Shown: positions 27,480 to 37,934, counted from the stretch's first letter. The stretch is DNA of 64,000 nt from Motiliproteus sp. MSK22-1 (GCF_001968815.1 NZ_MIEQ01000053.1:62001-126000), one strand, 5' to 3'. The notes: generated by a model from the sequence alone, not told the origin. Program-made: numbers and translations.

Positions 27480-28544
27480 TTAGGAACTTCTTCTCGCCCC
27501 ACGACGAGAGCGTCGCTCCCGAGCAGCGCCGCTTAGAGATCCTCCCGCAACACTCAGATCTCCACCAAGCTGAGCTTTTGCGCCGCTGGTAACTTCTCCC
27601 AGGGTTTGTTCAAGAATGCTCAGGTCGGGTTTAGGACCCGGCTGATAGCCGTCCAAGGCGTCACGCATGGCCGCTATATGAGATGGCGTGGTACCGCAGC
27701 AACCGCCAATGATTCGAGCGCCAGCGTCCGCCACCAGGCGTGCATATTGCGCCATCAGTTCAGGTGTGCCGCTGTAAACAATCTTGCCATCGACATATTC
27801 GGGAATGCCGCAATTAGCCTTCGCCACCAATACCGGGTCAATCTGATTCTGCTCGGCGGCGATTTTCATATTCATAATTGCCGCTACAACTTCTGAGGCA
27901 CCGATACCGCAGTTGGTTCCACAGGCACTGGGAGGCTGTTCGAATTGAGTCCCAAGCTGAACCAGCTCAGCGGGGGTGACTCCCATCATCGTACGACCGT
28001 TGGTATCTATGCTCATGGTGTAGACCACAGGTAAGCCTGTGCTGACTGCTGCATCGTAAGCGACTTTTGCTTCTTCGCTAGCGGAAATTGTTTCTATCCA
28101 GAGTACATCCGCACCCCCTTCCTTTAATGCCTCAGCCTGTTCTTTAAAGGCAGCGTAGGCATCATTGTAGGTAAGAGTACCGGTGGGTTCGAAGATTTCA
28201 CCGGTGGGACCCATGGAACCGGCTACAACAATGTCCCGCTCACAGGCGTCAGCTTTCTGTTTAACGATTTGTGCAGCAGCGTGGTTCAACTCAGTTACGC
28301 GGTTTTCAGCGTTGTGGAGTTTCAATCGGTAACGGGTGCCACCAAAGCTGTTGGTGAGCAGAATATCTGAGCCAGCATCAATAAACTGCTGACAGAGATC
28401 TGCAATTCGCTCCGGGTGATCGATATTCCACAGTTCAGGAGCATCGCCGGTTTGTAACCCCATGGAAAACAGGTTTGTACCTAGTGCACCGTCAGCAAGT
28501 AGGTAAGCGCGTTCTTTTAACAGTCGAGTAAACAGGTTTGACAT
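27480..28544 (-). CDS. bmt: betaine-homocysteine S-methyltransferase
   Basis: 354 residues. It transfers a methyl group from glycine betaine to homocysteine, yielding methionine and dimethylglycine. The N-terminus LLADGALGTNLFSMGLQTGDAPELWN and the segment GRTMMGVTPAEL match the bacterial Bmt group of marine proteobacteria. Zinc ligands are in CGTNCG (about 213-218) and GGCCGTTP (about 291-298). The C-terminus ends in an arginine-rich tail (ARERRSRRGARRSS), also seen in relatives. It stands alone but fits methylated-amine metabolism together with the GlxA-type regulator at 36900. Confidence 0.88.
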   Translation of the reverse strand: MSNLFTRLLKERAYLLADGALGTNLFSMGLQTGDAPELWNIDHPERIADLCQQFIDAGSDILLTNSFGGTRYRLKLHNAENRVTELNHAAAQIVKQKADACERDIVVAGSMGPTGEIFEPTGTLTYNDAYAAFKEQAEALKEGGADVLWIETISASEEAKVAYDAAVSTGLPVVYTMSIDTNGRTMMGVTPAELVQLGTQFEQPPSACGTNCGIGASEVVAAIMNMKIAAEQNQIDPVLVAKANCGIPEYVDGKIVYSGTPELMAQYARLVADAGARIIGGCCGTTPSHIAAMRDALDGYQPGPKPDLSILEQTLGEVTSGAKAQLGGDLSVAGGSLSGAARERRSRRGARRSS

Positions 28545-28643
28545 AGCATAGTTCCCGCAGTCCGGCGTTCGCAGAACCGGATACTCTATTCAGAGTGCTT
28601 TCTGAGTACTGTTCCAATAGCGTCCTGATAAGTTCTGTTATCG

Positions 28644-29072
28644 TCAGCTGGGCTGATCAGGGTTGCTCTCAGTTCTTGCTGCATCCTGCTTGCTGGTCGT
28701 TTCAGGGATGGGGTACCCGACAAATCGGCTCCAATCGGTCAGCATCGCTTTAAAGTCGTCCAGGCCGCATTGTGCGAAGGATTCTGAGTCGTAATAGTCC
28801 ATGTTGTCAGTAAGTTCATCGTCTGAGTAAAACAGAGTATGGGCTTGAACAACGGCTTCATCTCTTGTGAGCTGGAGCCTGTATTCCGCTCCATCCAATT
28901 GATAATCCCATGATTGCTGCTGCTGGAGTTCTGTAATTGCAGTGTATAGCTTTTGAATGCGTTCCTGGTCGCCACCCAGTTCTGTTGTTAGCCAGCTTCC
29001 CAGAGCCTCATGTCCCATAGGAAAGTGAGCGACATAACTGCCAACAAAATCTTTAGTAAATTCGTAATCCAT
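28644..29072 (-). CDS. yacL: YacL family protein (UPF0231)
   Basis: 142 residues. The start MDYEF and the motifs FPMGHEALGSWL and NMDYYDSESFAQCGLDDF match YacL of E. coli. Function unknown; cytoplasmic. The ATG at 29072 is chosen over an upstream start because it matches the family N-terminus and has GGAAAG upstream. The C-terminal 25 residues (TTSKQDAARTESNPDQ) extend beyond the family core. Confidence 0.88.
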   Translation of the reverse strand: MDYEFTKDFVGSYVAHFPMGHEALGSWLTTELGGDQERIQKLYTAITELQQQQSWDYQLDGAEYRLQLTRDEAVVQAHTLFYSDDELTDNMDYYDSESFAQCGLDDFKAMLTDWSRFVGYPIPETTSKQDAARTESNPDQPS

Positions 29073-29452
29073 ACCACTTTCCAACGATGATAATCAATGC
29101 AGTAACTCTAAGGCTTGAGTCCCTTAAGGGCGTGTCCAGGTTTCTGAAATCTGCTGGTTACAGGCAACTGTGCAGATAAATAGAGTTTAACAGTTTGTTT
29201 TCTTCTGCTGTTAATTATCGGTTCCAGGCTATCGCTGTGATGTCCGGTCAACCTCTTTTTATAGTCATTTTTTCAGGCGGCCCTGCCTCCGATCTGAGCT
29301 GTTTTATCGTCTGCTGCGAACATATCGGGTTTTGTCGGTAGTGCAGATAGCGATAGTTTGAGGTGATTGTCTGGTTCTTTGCTAAGCTCAATGTTATATG
29401 CTGAGCCTCCATGGATGGTTTTTGATCCGTCTAAAGAGAGTTTCGTATCAGT
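29073..29452. other. intergenic region between divergent yacL and sensor gene
   Basis: 380 bp with divergent promoters expected. A minus-strand frame at 29273-29473 was considered but starts at a TTG inside the next gene and has no ribosome site. Nothing else is supported. Confidence 0.3.
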
Positions 29453-32400
29453 ATGCGCTTCTATATACCGCAAGGACCTTACCTACCTGCCAGCAGTGTG
29501 TTGCTGTTGGGAATCAGCTTTACCTTTATTTTGGTCTGGACGGATTATCTGGCTGACAGGGACGCCAAAGATCAAATGATGCAACGGCATGTAATGATCT
29601 ACAGTAATGCCACTGAGCGAGCTTTTGAACGCAGTCAGGCGGTTGTTGAAAATCTGGTGGCACTGTTTTATTCCAGCTCCACGGTCTCTCGTGGTGAGTT
29701 TGATACCTTTAGCCGTAACCTGTTTAAATATCACTCATCTATGCAGGCCTTGGAATGGATACCAAAAGTGCCTTTTAAGTTACGAGAACATTATGAAATT
29801 CTTGCTCAGCAATATTATCCTGAATTTCAGTTTACCGATAAGGATGAGCAAGGGAATCTGATTAGAGCCGGGCATCAGGACTATTATTACCCCGTATTTT
29901 ACCTGGCACCCTATGCCGGCAATGAGCGGGCACTGGGTTATTCCCCGAGTAAGCTTGATGTGCGGGATATAGCTATGGAAAAGGCATTATCTACCGGGCA
30001 GACCTACAGTAGCTCTAGGGTGCAACTGGTCCAGGACGAGCAGCCGGATCAGTATAGTCTGTTATTGTTTTCTCCCGTATTTAAGACTCAATACCCGCCG
30101 GCGACGCTTTCTCAGCGTGCTGCCGAATTAAGAGGCTATATTCTCGGCATTGTTCGAATCAGCGATTTGATTGATAACGCGCTGGGCAATCACGAGTCCT
30201 ATCCAATGTCGATGGCGCTATCGGATATGGACGCAGCGGAAGGTAACTCATTTTTGTACCTGTATCAGGGAAAGCAAATTTCAGTTGCTGGTTCTCAGGA
30301 AGCTGATTCTCAAGATGGCCGCCCCCCTCGTTTTTATTCGCAGTTGCCTGCTCGCCTTCAGGGATCAGATCAGATTATCACCCGAACGTTGAACCAGTTG
30401 GGTCATCGTTGGACATTGGCTTTTTATCCAAAGGAGGGGGCCTATGAAGTGAACTTGAAACATAGCTTTTTGATATTTTCCCTAGGGACTCTGCTCTCAT
30501 TGGTAATAGCCTATGGGACCTGGCTGTGGAGTCGCCGTCAAATGCAGCTGCAGTCCCAGCTGACAATGACAGTCGAAGAACAGGGTCTGGCACTGAAAGT
30601 AAAGGACAAAGCGTTGTTACGCCATAATCGGGCGTTAATGGGACTTACCAGTAATCCAAAGCTGTTACAGCAAAAGCTTGATGATTCTTTATCGGATATC
30701 ACTCGTATCGCTGCAGAAACCTTAGGAGTAGAACGTGCGAGTGTGTGGCTGCTATCTGACAATAAACAATCGATCCGTTGTTTTGATCTATATGAATTGG
30801 CTGCTGAACGGCATTCCAGTGGAGTAGAAATGCACCGGGAAGATTACCCCCAGTACTTCGAAGCCATATTGAAGAACTCCAGCATTGTGGTTAATGATGC
30901 ATTCCAAGACCCCAGAACCCGTGAGTTTGGTGATTCATATCTAAAGATCATCGATATTAAATCGATGCTGGATGTGCCTATTCGTCGTAATGGTGATGTG
31001 GTTGGGGTTTTATGTATGGAGCATGTGCATACCAAAAGATGCTGGCTGGTGGACGAAGAACATTTTTGTCACTCCGTCGCAAACTTTGTATCACTGGCCA
31101 TGGAGTCTATTGAGCGCCGGCAGACAGAGCAACAACTGCAGGAAAGTAGTGAGCGTTTAGCCATTATCAATGGGATTGCTACCAATGTCAGTGCTGGAAT
31201 GAGTGTCAAGCAGGTTATTGGTGCAACCTTGGATCGTCTACATCTTCGCTTCCCCCAGCTTCGTGTCAGCTACTCAACTATCTCGGAAGGTGGGCTGCTT
31301 TCTGTAGAAGACAGTCGATCTCCATCCCATATGCCGGACATCTCTGGGGTTAAAGCAGATCTTCAACGGGCAAATCATTATCTGAAATCGCTACTTAAGC
31401 GTCAGATGGTATTGGTGACTGATGTCCGTCAGGATCCGCGCCTATCATCGCTGAAAGAGGTGTTAGCTGCAGGCAATACGCGAGCACTCCTTGATATGCC
31501 GCTGCTGCATAGCCAGGAACTGGTGGGGATGCTTTGCCTTGATTCCAGCACGACTCATTTCTGGAACGAAAATGAAATACTGACTCTGCAGGAAATTGCT
31601 GAGTACCTGGAATTTGCCGTACGTGAGGCAATGGGGCAGGAAGCCAGAGAAAAGGCCGAACATGCTCTTGAGCAACATAAGGCTAATCTGGAACAACTTG
31701 TTCATAAGCGCACACAGCAGTTGGAATATCAGGCTGAGTTTGAGCGTCTGATTGCAAACCTCTCAACTCAGTTTATACGCTTACCGGCTGATCAGTTGGA
31801 AGCGGCGATTATTGATGCCCTGCAGGTGATCGGAGAGTTCTCTCAGGTTGATCGCTGTAGTCTGGCCCGTTGGAATAATGATGATCAATCGTTAGTCAAA
31901 GATTTTGAATGGTTATCTGAAGGGATAGATTCAATTTTTCCTGAGGATAAGCGAATTAATATATCTCAGATGACCTGGCTGGTTAAACGCTTACTCCGAA
32001 AAAAACCGTTGTACTTTTCAGATTTTACCCAGATGACTGTCGATACTAAGGATGCTCAGCGGTTTTTTGAAGGGAGGGAAATCCGGTCTTTATGCATGAT
32101 TCCTTTGCTTTACGGGATGAGCCTGTTTGGTGTACTGGTCTTTTCAACACAGTCCAAAAAACGAACCTGGAGTAATAATGACCTCATTCTGCTGAACCTT
32201 ATTGGAGAGATGCTGGTTAACGCATTTGAACGGAAAAAGTATGAAGAGGCGCTGAAAAACTCGGAACGGTTGTTACTTCTTTCAAACAAGAAGCTCGAAG
32301 ATTTGGTGACCGTTGATAGTTTGACCGGAATTGCCAATCGCCGTTTCTTTGACTTGCGCTATCGGTCTGAATTTCATCGAGCTCAGAGATATGGATCTTC

Positions 32401-32812
32401 GCTGGGAATCATTTTTTTAGACATTGACTACTTCAAGCAGTATAACGATGACTTTGGACATCTTGCCGGCGACAAGTGCTTAACGCGTATCGCCAAAATT
32501 CTGAGCCAGCAGTTTCAACGGGCAACTGAAGTCATCACAAGATACGGCGGTGAAGAATTTGTCGCCATTCTCAGCAATGTTAATTTTGACGAAGCTGTTA
32601 GTAGCGCTGAGCGAGCGCGTCTAGCCGTTGAAGAGCTTGGTATTAAACAAGGGCCCAGCTGTCCTCTAGATACCGTGACCCTCAGTTGTGGCGTATCCCT
32701 CATGACTCCTGATGTGAGCAATTCTAAAGAAGAGCTTATAAAAAATGCAGATTCGGCCCTGTATCAGGCGAAAAAATCTGGACGTAATTGTGTGAAAACT
32801 GCTGTGGAATGA
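29453..32812 (+). CDS. CHASE-GAF-GAF-GAF-GGDEF diguanylate cyclase
   Basis: 1119 residues. Helix 1 (about 16-34), a periplasmic CHASE domain (about 70-290; ALEWIPKVP and [20 protein letters not shown]), helix 2 (about 337-360), three GAF domains (about 400-550, 570-730, 770-940) with a short coiled coil ([23 protein letters not shown]) between the second and third, and a C-terminal GGDEF domain with GGEEF at 1032-1036. The inhibitory site is RATE instead of RxxD, so feedback may be weak. It should convert an external small-molecule signal into cyclic di-GMP. Confidence 0.92.
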   Translation: MRFYIPQGPYLPASSVLLLGISFTFILVWTDYLADRDAKDQMMQRHVMIYSNATERAFERSQAVVENLVALFYSSSTVSRGEFDTFSRNLFKYHSSMQALEWIPKVPFKLREHYEILAQQYYPEFQFTDKDEQGNLIRAGHQDYYYPVFYLAPYAGNERALGYSPSKLDVRDIAMEKALSTGQTYSSSRVQLVQDEQPDQYSLLLFSPVFKTQYPPATLSQRAAELRGYILGIVRISDLIDNALGNHESYPMSMALSDMDAAEGNSFLYLYQGKQISVAGSQEADSQDGRPPRFYSQLPARLQGSDQIITRTLNQLGHRWTLAFYPKEGAYEVNLKHSFLIFSLGTLLSLVIAYGTWLWSRRQMQLQSQLTMTVEEQGLALKVKDKALLRHNRALMGLTSNPKLLQQKLDDSLSDITRIAAETLGVERASVWLLSDNKQSIRCFDLYELAAERHSSGVEMHREDYPQYFEAILKNSSIVVNDAFQDPRTREFGDSYLKIIDIKSMLDVPIRRNGDVVGVLCMEHVHTKRCWLVDEEHFCHSVANFVSLAMESIERRQTEQQLQESSERLAIINGIATNVSAGMSVKQVIGATLDRLHLRFPQLRVSYSTISEGGLLSVEDSRSPSHMPDISGVKADLQRANHYLKSLLKRQMVLVTDVRQDPRLSSLKEVLAAGNTRALLDMPLLHSQELVGMLCLDSSTTHFWNENEILTLQEIAEYLEFAVREAMGQEAREKAEHALEQHKANLEQLVHKRTQQLEYQAEFERLIANLSTQFIRLPADQLEAAIIDALQVIGEFSQVDRCSLARWNNDDQSLVKDFEWLSEGIDSIFPEDKRINISQMTWLVKRLLRKKPLYFSDFTQMTVDTKDAQRFFEGREIRSLCMIPLLYGMSLFGVLVFSTQSKKRTWSNNDLILLNLIGEMLVNAFERKKYEEALKNSERLLLLSNKKLEDLVTVDSLTGIANRRFFDLRYRSEFHRAQRYGSSLGIIFLDIDYFKQYNDDFGHLAGDKCLTRIAKILSQQFQRATEVITRYGGEEFVAILSNVNFDEAVSSAERARLAVEELGIKQGPSCPLDTVTLSCGVSLMTPDVSNSKEELIKNADSALYQAKKSGRNCVKTAVE

Positions 32813-32951
32813 TAAACCTTTAGAGATTGGGGGTTGTTGTTGCTACCGGAAGACTTCCCGCTCTGATGCGAAGGCTGTTTCTATCTGTAAAGGAGGGTTT
32901 CTGTTAGTATCCTCTATTGTTATCAACGTTGTTTCAAATAAGGGTCATAGA

Positions 32952-33284
32952 GTGTCCAAGTTTTTCTTTAAAGGTCGCATTGAAAAAAGAGAAGATTATG
33001 AAGGTAAGGGGTTTAATACTAAGCGGGCCGAAAAGCTAGGTACTGAGAAATTCCCGTTGTCGCTTACAGTTGTCACTGAAGCGCGTAAAACCGAGATAGA
33101 AGCAATTCTGGAAGAAAATTCACTCTACGGTGATATCGCTGTCAACGAGGAAGCAGAAGAGAATATTGTTGAACTTGAAGTAGTGCTCAATAAGCCTAAA
33201 ACCATGGTGCTTGAAAAAACACCTAATCGAAACGACCCCTGCTCTTGTGGCAGCGGCAAAAAATATAAGAAATGTTGCGGCTGA
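32952..33284 (+). CDS. SEC-C motif protein, PBPRA1643 family
   Basis: 110 residues. It starts at a GTG with AAGGGT upstream. The C-terminus [17 protein letters not shown] is the SEC-C zinc-binding motif, as at the end of SecA. The N-terminal [20 protein letters not shown] matches the small PBPRA1643-type family. Function unknown; protein or ribosome interaction is plausible. Confidence 0.88.
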   Translation: MSKFFFKGRIEKREDYEGKGFNTKRAEKLGTEKFPLSLTVVTEARKTEIEAILEENSLYGDIAVNEEAEENIVELEVVLNKPKTMVLEKTPNRNDPCSCGSGKKYKKCCG

Positions 33285-33353
33285 TGAGCCTTTTTTCTAA
33301 GCAGTATCTTCACTCTCCAATCTGATTTAGTTTTTCCATCCGAACTCCTCTGG

Positions 33354-33379
33354 ATTCAGTTTAGGTTTATAAACTGAAT
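33354..33379. terminator. hairpin after SEC-C gene
   Basis: ATTCAGTTT (33354-33362) pairs perfectly with AAACTGAAT (33371-33379). It lies between convergent genes. Confidence 0.45.
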
Positions 33380-33501
33380 TCAGTGCTTTATGCCGTTAGT
33401 ATAGGTCCAGATGAAGGCTTTGTTTTATTAAACATTCCAATTCAAGGTCTATTTGATTTTTTTGAGTAAAGTATAAGCTGAATTCACAGCGTGAAATATA
33501 T

Positions 33502-33954
33502 CTATTTATCCTCTGGTTTTTCAAATTTATTTCTTATTGTTTTCTGAATACGATCTATATTTAATAAAAACCAGAATGTTAATCCGATCATAAATCCAAC
33601 AAATGAAAATAGAGGAAATGCTGTTGAAAGGCTATAGGTTTCACTTCCAAAACCACGGAAAAGAGAAATCATAAACATAGGAATATCCGCGATTAATATG
33701 CCTCCGATTGTCAGTGAAAATATATTTATTTTGTTTTTCTTTAATAATAATCGATAAAAGCGATAGCCAATAAAAAACTCAAAAAGGTATACAACGGGAA
33801 GACCAAATATAACAATAGCCAACACTAAACCCATATAGTTTGCAAAGCCGGATTCCATATTGAAGCCAGATATATCGGCAAAGAATGCATAAAAAATAAA
33901 TGCGAATGGCATGACCAAGGGGGCTAGAAGAAAAGCTCTATTTTCACGAGTCAT
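33502..33954 (-). CDS. hypothetical membrane protein, 150 residues
   Basis: Four predicted membrane helices (about 9-27, 40-65, 80-97, 112-132) and a basic C-terminus (IRNKFEKPEDK). No recognised domain. The DNA is more AT-rich than the surrounding core genes, which suggests accessory origin. No operon partner. Confidence 0.6.
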   Translation of the reverse strand: MTRENRAFLLAPLVMPFAFIFYAFFADISGFNMESGFANYMGLVLAIVIFGLPVVYLFEFFIGYRFYRLLLKKNKINIFSLTIGGILIADIPMFMISLFRGFGSETYSLSTAFPLFSFVGFMIGLTFWFLLNIDRIQKTIRNKFEKPEDK

Positions 33955-34117
33955 AACGTTATATCGTCACCTATTGCTAACAGGTTACACCTGTCTATAA
34001 ATACGGGTCGAAGTTTTCGGTGCTTATAATCAAGCCCTTGTGGACCATTGTATATTATTGTCAGCGGGCTTGGCCATAATATATGTAAGGGTAAAGGTCA
34101 TTCTGTGAAGTAGAAAC

Positions 34118-34152
34118 GCCAGCCAGGGCTGTTTCCTCCCGTATCGGCTGGC
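34118..34152 (-). terminator. terminator of agmatine deiminase gene
   Basis: On the minus strand GCCAGCC pairs with GGCTGGC, followed by GTTTCT. It starts about 60 bp past the stop codon of the gene at 34214. The plus-strand arms are 34118-34124 and 34146-34152. Confidence 0.6.
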
Positions 34153-34213
34153 ATTGCACTGATCGTTGAATTAACTTAGGTACCTTATAGGACCTGCAAA
34201 TAACCAGGGCTGG

Positions 34214-35338
34214 TTACTCTGCAAGAGGTTCTTGCTGGGTTGCACAATGGATACTTCCACCGCCGCTGGCAATGCCGTCGATCGCAATTTGTTCTATTTG
34301 ATGATTGGGGAATGCTCGAGCCAGCTTCTGCCTTGCTGCACTATCTGCTTGTTTGTCACCAAATTTTTGCATAATGATGGCACCGTTACAGACATAGTAT
34401 CCAACATAACCTGCAGCAAAATCTTTTGTTCCAAATTGGGTGTTAATATCCCAGGGGGTATCTAGAACTATAAGCTCAAATGCATTGCCATTGGCATCGC
34501 TGGATGATTTAAGTATCTCTATGTTTTCCCGAGTGATTTGATAATCATAGGAGGAGCTGTCCATATCTCGGCTGACCGCAACTACGCCAGGTCTGATAAA
34601 GCGAGCATAAAAATCGGTATGCCCATCGGTAATGTCTTTGCCTTTGATTCCTTTCAGCCAAATGATTTTTTCTAAACCGAGGAGTGTCTTTAGTTCGTTT
34701 TCGACTTCTACCTTCCCCTTACCCGGGTTGCGGTTATCATTAAGAATACAGCTTTCGGTCATGATCGCTGTACCCGCACCATCCAGCTCAAAACATCCGC
34801 CTTCTAAAATCAGATTGGATTGAATACTCTTTACCCCTGCGGTTAAAGCAACGAAGTCAGCCACTTTGGCATCTTGTTCGTAGGCTTGATCTTCGCCCCA
34901 GCCATTAAAATTGAAGTTAACCGCTGACTTTTGGCCTTTTCCGTTTACTACGAAGGCTGGACCAGTATCTCGCATCCACAAATCATCCATGGTGAACTCA
35001 ATCAGCTCAATGGGATAAGGGTGGCTGTCCAGGCCATTAAGAAGTTTTACCGCGGTAGCGTAGTCCTGCTTTCTGACGAGTAAGGAAACCGGTTCATACT
35101 TGGCAATAGATCGGGCGATTTCAGCCAGGTTTCGTTGAACTTCAGAAACCTGCCTGTCTTCCCAGATATCATAACTGGCTATAAATGACATCCAGGTTCG
35201 TTTATGGGGCGCGCTTTCATCAGGCATATACCAGTTGCCGGAATCGATTTTTGTTTGAGTTTTTCCGTTGGCATGACTGATGTATACACCGCTGGCCATC
35301 AGCGTCAGGGACTGAAGAAAAAAACGTCTTGTAAACAT
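34214..35338 (-). CDS. Tat-exported agmatine deiminase family protein
   Basis: 374 residues with a twin-arginine signal (TRRFFLQSLTLMASG), followed by a peptidyl-arginine deiminase/agmatine deiminase fold. Family residues: WMRDTGPAFV, EGGCFELDG (about 179-187), H240 in DGHTDFYARF and nucleophile C365 in GGGSIHCATQQEP. Agmatine deiminase gives N-carbamoylputrescine and ammonia. Export is unusual for classical AguA but known in PPAD-like relatives, so the substrate may be periplasmic agmatine or another guanidino compound. Confidence 0.88.
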   Translation of the reverse strand: MFTRRFFLQSLTLMASGVYISHANGKTQTKIDSGNWYMPDESAPHKRTWMSFIASYDIWEDRQVSEVQRNLAEIARSIAKYEPVSLLVRKQDYATAVKLLNGLDSHPYPIELIEFTMDDLWMRDTGPAFVVNGKGQKSAVNFNFNGWGEDQAYEQDAKVADFVALTAGVKSIQSNLILEGGCFELDGAGTAIMTESCILNDNRNPGKGKVEVENELKTLLGLEKIIWLKGIKGKDITDGHTDFYARFIRPGVVAVSRDMDSSSYDYQITRENIEILKSSSDANGNAFELIVLDTPWDINTQFGTKDFAAGYVGYYVCNGAIIMQKFGDKQADSAARQKLARAFPNHQIEQIAIDGIASGGGSIHCATQQEPLAE

Positions 35339-35442
35339 ATCACTTACTCTATCAGAAGCAACTGAGTGCCGGTTCTCTGGTATCTTAGTCTCGTCGACAA
35401 CATAAGAAAAGCGGGGCGTAAGAACGATTTATTCGACATCCA

Positions 35443-35856
35443 ATGCTGTTGGGAATGAAGCTATGGGCAGTTGGACATTTATTCGCCAATGGTGATCTGC
35501 GTTCAATGATTTTGTTCTTGAATTTTTTGATTTATTCAGTTAATGCCGTTGTTATGGCAAGTAGAAGAGGAAAAATTAAAGAACACAAGCCAGTATCCAT
35601 CATCTATGATATAGGCGTTTTGATAGTAAGTTTGGTGGGTTATAGTGCATTTATGCATTTTTATGGCGACTTACTTTGGGATGCCGGTTATGTAGTATTT
35701 TGTTGGAAGTTGATATCGGCCATTGCATCTATTGTCGCAGGTTCCTTAGCCCAGTGCGCTTTTTCAGCTGACCATTTTCTAATAAAATTCAGATTTAAGA
35801 GTGAGTTTTTTATTAGCTGCTGGATTAAGATTAATGGATATAGGTCACCAATATAG
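35443..35856 (+). pseudogene. N-truncated NnrU-family remnant
   Basis: 137 codons matching only the C-terminal half of NnrU: GMKLWAVGHLFANGDLRSMILF is the family's central motif, and the in-frame codons just upstream read RHP, which in relatives continues the conserved segment, before a TAA at 35419. The N-terminal helices of an intact NnrU are absent. The tail after the last helix is diverged. It is probably a decaying gene; it may still be translated as a membrane peptide. Confidence 0.5.
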
Positions 35857-35865
35857 AGAAGACAT

Positions 35866-36480
35866 ATGGATTTGGTTTTGATACACGGAATGGGAAGAAC
35901 ACCGCTGTCGATGCTTCTTCTACGTCATCGCTTAAATCGCTTGGGATTTAATCCTCATTTGTTTGGTTATATCCCCGCACTCGAATCACTACAGCGTGCG
36001 ACGGATAGATTAGTCGACATGCTTCACTGTAAAATAAGTCACAGGCGATATGCTTTAGTGGGTCACTCTCTTGGAACAGTGATCATAAGAAATGCGCTGC
36101 CTCATCTTATAGATAACCAGCCCTCCGCTTGTTTCTTTCTGGCTCCACCAATGGTTGCCTGCAAAGCTGCTAAATTTTTCTCCAAATTCTGGTTGTATCA
36201 GGTTCTTACTGGTGAGATGGGGCAATTGTTAGCTCAGGAAACGTTTATGGTACAACTGGAACTGCCTCGAAATGCCAGAATCTATGTAGGTACAGGTGGC
36301 CCAAGAGCCTCATGGCTGCCTTTCGGTCAGGAGGTCAATGATTGTATTCTTTCTGTTGGCGAATCCTGTGGACCATACACCGATGGTGTGGTTAAGGTTC
36401 CATCGACTCATACCTTCATTATGTCTTCACCAGTCGTTGCAAAAGATATAGCTGCTTCATTAAAGAATCTAGCCTGTTAA
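35866..36480 (+). CDS. small alpha/beta hydrolase (lipase-like)
   Basis: 204 residues. LVLIHGMGRTPLSM supplies the oxyanion loop and GHSLG the nucleophile serine (about residue 67); a histidine near the end (THTFIMSS) can complete the triad, with an aspartate in YTDGVVKVPS. It resembles small lipase/acyltransferase-like hydrolases that act on lipids. It begins 9 bp after the NnrU remnant and may share its transcript. AGAAG precedes the ATG. Confidence 0.78.
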   Translation: MDLVLIHGMGRTPLSMLLLRHRLNRLGFNPHLFGYIPALESLQRATDRLVDMLHCKISHRRYALVGHSLGTVIIRNALPHLIDNQPSACFFLAPPMVACKAAKFFSKFWLYQVLTGEMGQLLAQETFMVQLELPRNARIYVGTGGPRASWLPFGQEVNDCILSVGESCGPYTDGVVKVPSTHTFIMSSPVVAKDIAASLKNLAC

Positions 36481-36899
36481 AGCTGGTCACTGATCTTGTT
36501 ACCAACTTAGCATTATTCCCACCGCTGAATTTCAGGGATGCTTATCGTAATGCTGAATGGCATCCATTTAATCATTCTATTTTGCATCATCAGAGATCCT
36601 ACCTTACTCCTTAGCTGGCTAAAAAACTCTGCGATTATAGGGTGTTAGTACCTAGTCAGGGATGTTCGGCAGTAAGGTGATTCTGATGGCTGATCAATCA
36701 ATATTTATCGTAAGTGTTTCAAAAATTTCCAATAGGAAATTTTTGTTGACTGGTATTTCCTGTTGATATAACCTGACTCTACTGGTCATAGCAGTAACAA
36801 TTGCAGGTTATCGATCCATTTTTTCCGGGATAGAAGCTGTCGTATTAAGAATATTGCACCGAAATCATCGAAACAGGACTATAAGCCAGGAGTGTGTCC
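36481..36899. other. intergenic region upstream of GlxA-type regulator
   Basis: 419 bp with no gene. The distal part has no clear features; the proximal part carries the palindrome at 36720-36745 and a promoter-like sequence. Confidence 0.4.
36720..36772 (+). promoter_or_regulatory. palindrome plus promoter-like sequence
   Basis: CAAAAATTTCC (36720-36730) and GGAAATTTTTG (36735-36745) form a perfect 11-bp palindrome with a 4-nt centre. TTGACT follows at 36746-36751 and TATAAC at 36767-36772 (15-nt spacing, slightly short). The palindrome abuts the putative -35 box, a good place for an operator. Confidence 0.45.
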
Positions 36900-37934
36900 A
36901 TGACAGAACAGCAAGACCAAACTCTTAGCCTATCGAATGCATACGGCGACTGTTATCGCGTTGGTTTCTTGCTGCTGTCTAACTACTCAATGGCCAGTGT
37001 TTCTTCAGCTATTGAGATACTTTGTGTTGCGAACCAGTTGAGTAAAGAGCGTCTTTACCAATGGCAAATACTTTCCAGTGATGGTGAAAGAGTCTGTGCA
37101 GCTAACGGACTGGGTATTCATGCAGATCAGTCTGTATATGATGTTGATCTAACTGCCTTAGATGTCATTATCGTCTGTGAGGATGGACCTGGCTCTGAGG
37201 ATCGCAAACTGATTGATTGGCTAAAGCAGGCGAATCGCTATAAGGTCAAGCTGGGCGCTTTTGGTACCGGCAGTCTCTTATTGGCCCGTGCTGGATTACT
37301 GGATGGTTACCGTAGTGCAATACATTGGGACTACCTTGTTTCCATGTGTGAACTGTTCCCAAAGATAAAGGTTTCTCCAACTCTCTTTGTTATCGACAGG
37401 GATCGTTTTACCTGCTGTGGTGGTAATAGCTCTCAAGACCTTATGTTGGAAATTATTACCCGTCGACAAGGTGTTGAACTCGCTTCGGCTATATCAGAAC
37501 AAGTGGTATATGAACGGGTCAGAGGCCAGGAGGAGGTGCAGCGCATCCCGCTTCGTTCTCAATTAGGTAATACGCAACCGAAACTTACCGAAGCACTTAC
37601 CTTGATGGAAGCAAATATAGAGGAACCGATGAAAGTGGGGGACTTGGCAGGTTACGTCGGCATTTCATCCCGGCAGCTGGAGCGAATGTTCCAGAAATTT
37701 CTGAATTGCAGTCCGTCTCGATACTATATGGAGTTGCGGCTGTCGCGTGCCCGGCAGCTGTTGGTGCAGACAGATAAATCCATTGTGGAAATAGCCATTG
37801 CGAGTGGTTTTGTCTCTCCCCCCCGGTTCAGCATCAGTTTTCGTGAGTATTTTGGAATTACACCTCGCGATGCTCGGAAGGCTTTTCTGCAAAACAGCAG
37901 TGCAAATTTGGAGCAGAATGCAATTCTTTCTTAA
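36900..37934 (+). CDS. GlxA-family AraC transcriptional regulator
   Basis: 344 residues. An N-terminal DJ-1/PfpI-like domain (about 20-190; VGFLLLSNYSMASVSSAIEIL and CCGGNSSQDLMLEII) and a C-terminal AraC domain (about 225-330; MKVGDLAGYVGISSRQLERMF and IVEIAIASGFVSPPRFSISF). Relatives (GbdR, CdhR, SouR, ArgR of Pseudomonas) control glycine betaine, carnitine, sarcosine or arginine use. The ATG at 36900 has AGGAG 7 nt upstream, so the GTG at 36894 is rejected. Target genes are not adjacent. Confidence 0.92.
   Translation: MTEQQDQTLSLSNAYGDCYRVGFLLLSNYSMASVSSAIEILCVANQLSKERLYQWQILSSDGERVCAANGLGIHADQSVYDVDLTALDVIIVCEDGPGSEDRKLIDWLKQANRYKVKLGAFGTGSLLLARAGLLDGYRSAIHWDYLVSMCELFPKIKVSPTLFVIDRDRFTCCGGNSSQDLMLEIITRRQGVELASAISEQVVYERVRGQEEVQRIPLRSQLGNTQPKLTEALTLMEANIEEPMKVGDLAGYVGISSRQLERMFQKFLNCSPSRYYMELRLSRARQLLVQTDKSIVEIAIASGFVSPPRFSISFREYFGITPRDARKAFLQNSSANLEQNAILS

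Noticed and set aside
29273-29473. Minus-strand frame of 66 codons between yacL and the CHASE protein
   Set aside because: Starts at a TTG inside the next gene, without a ribosome site.
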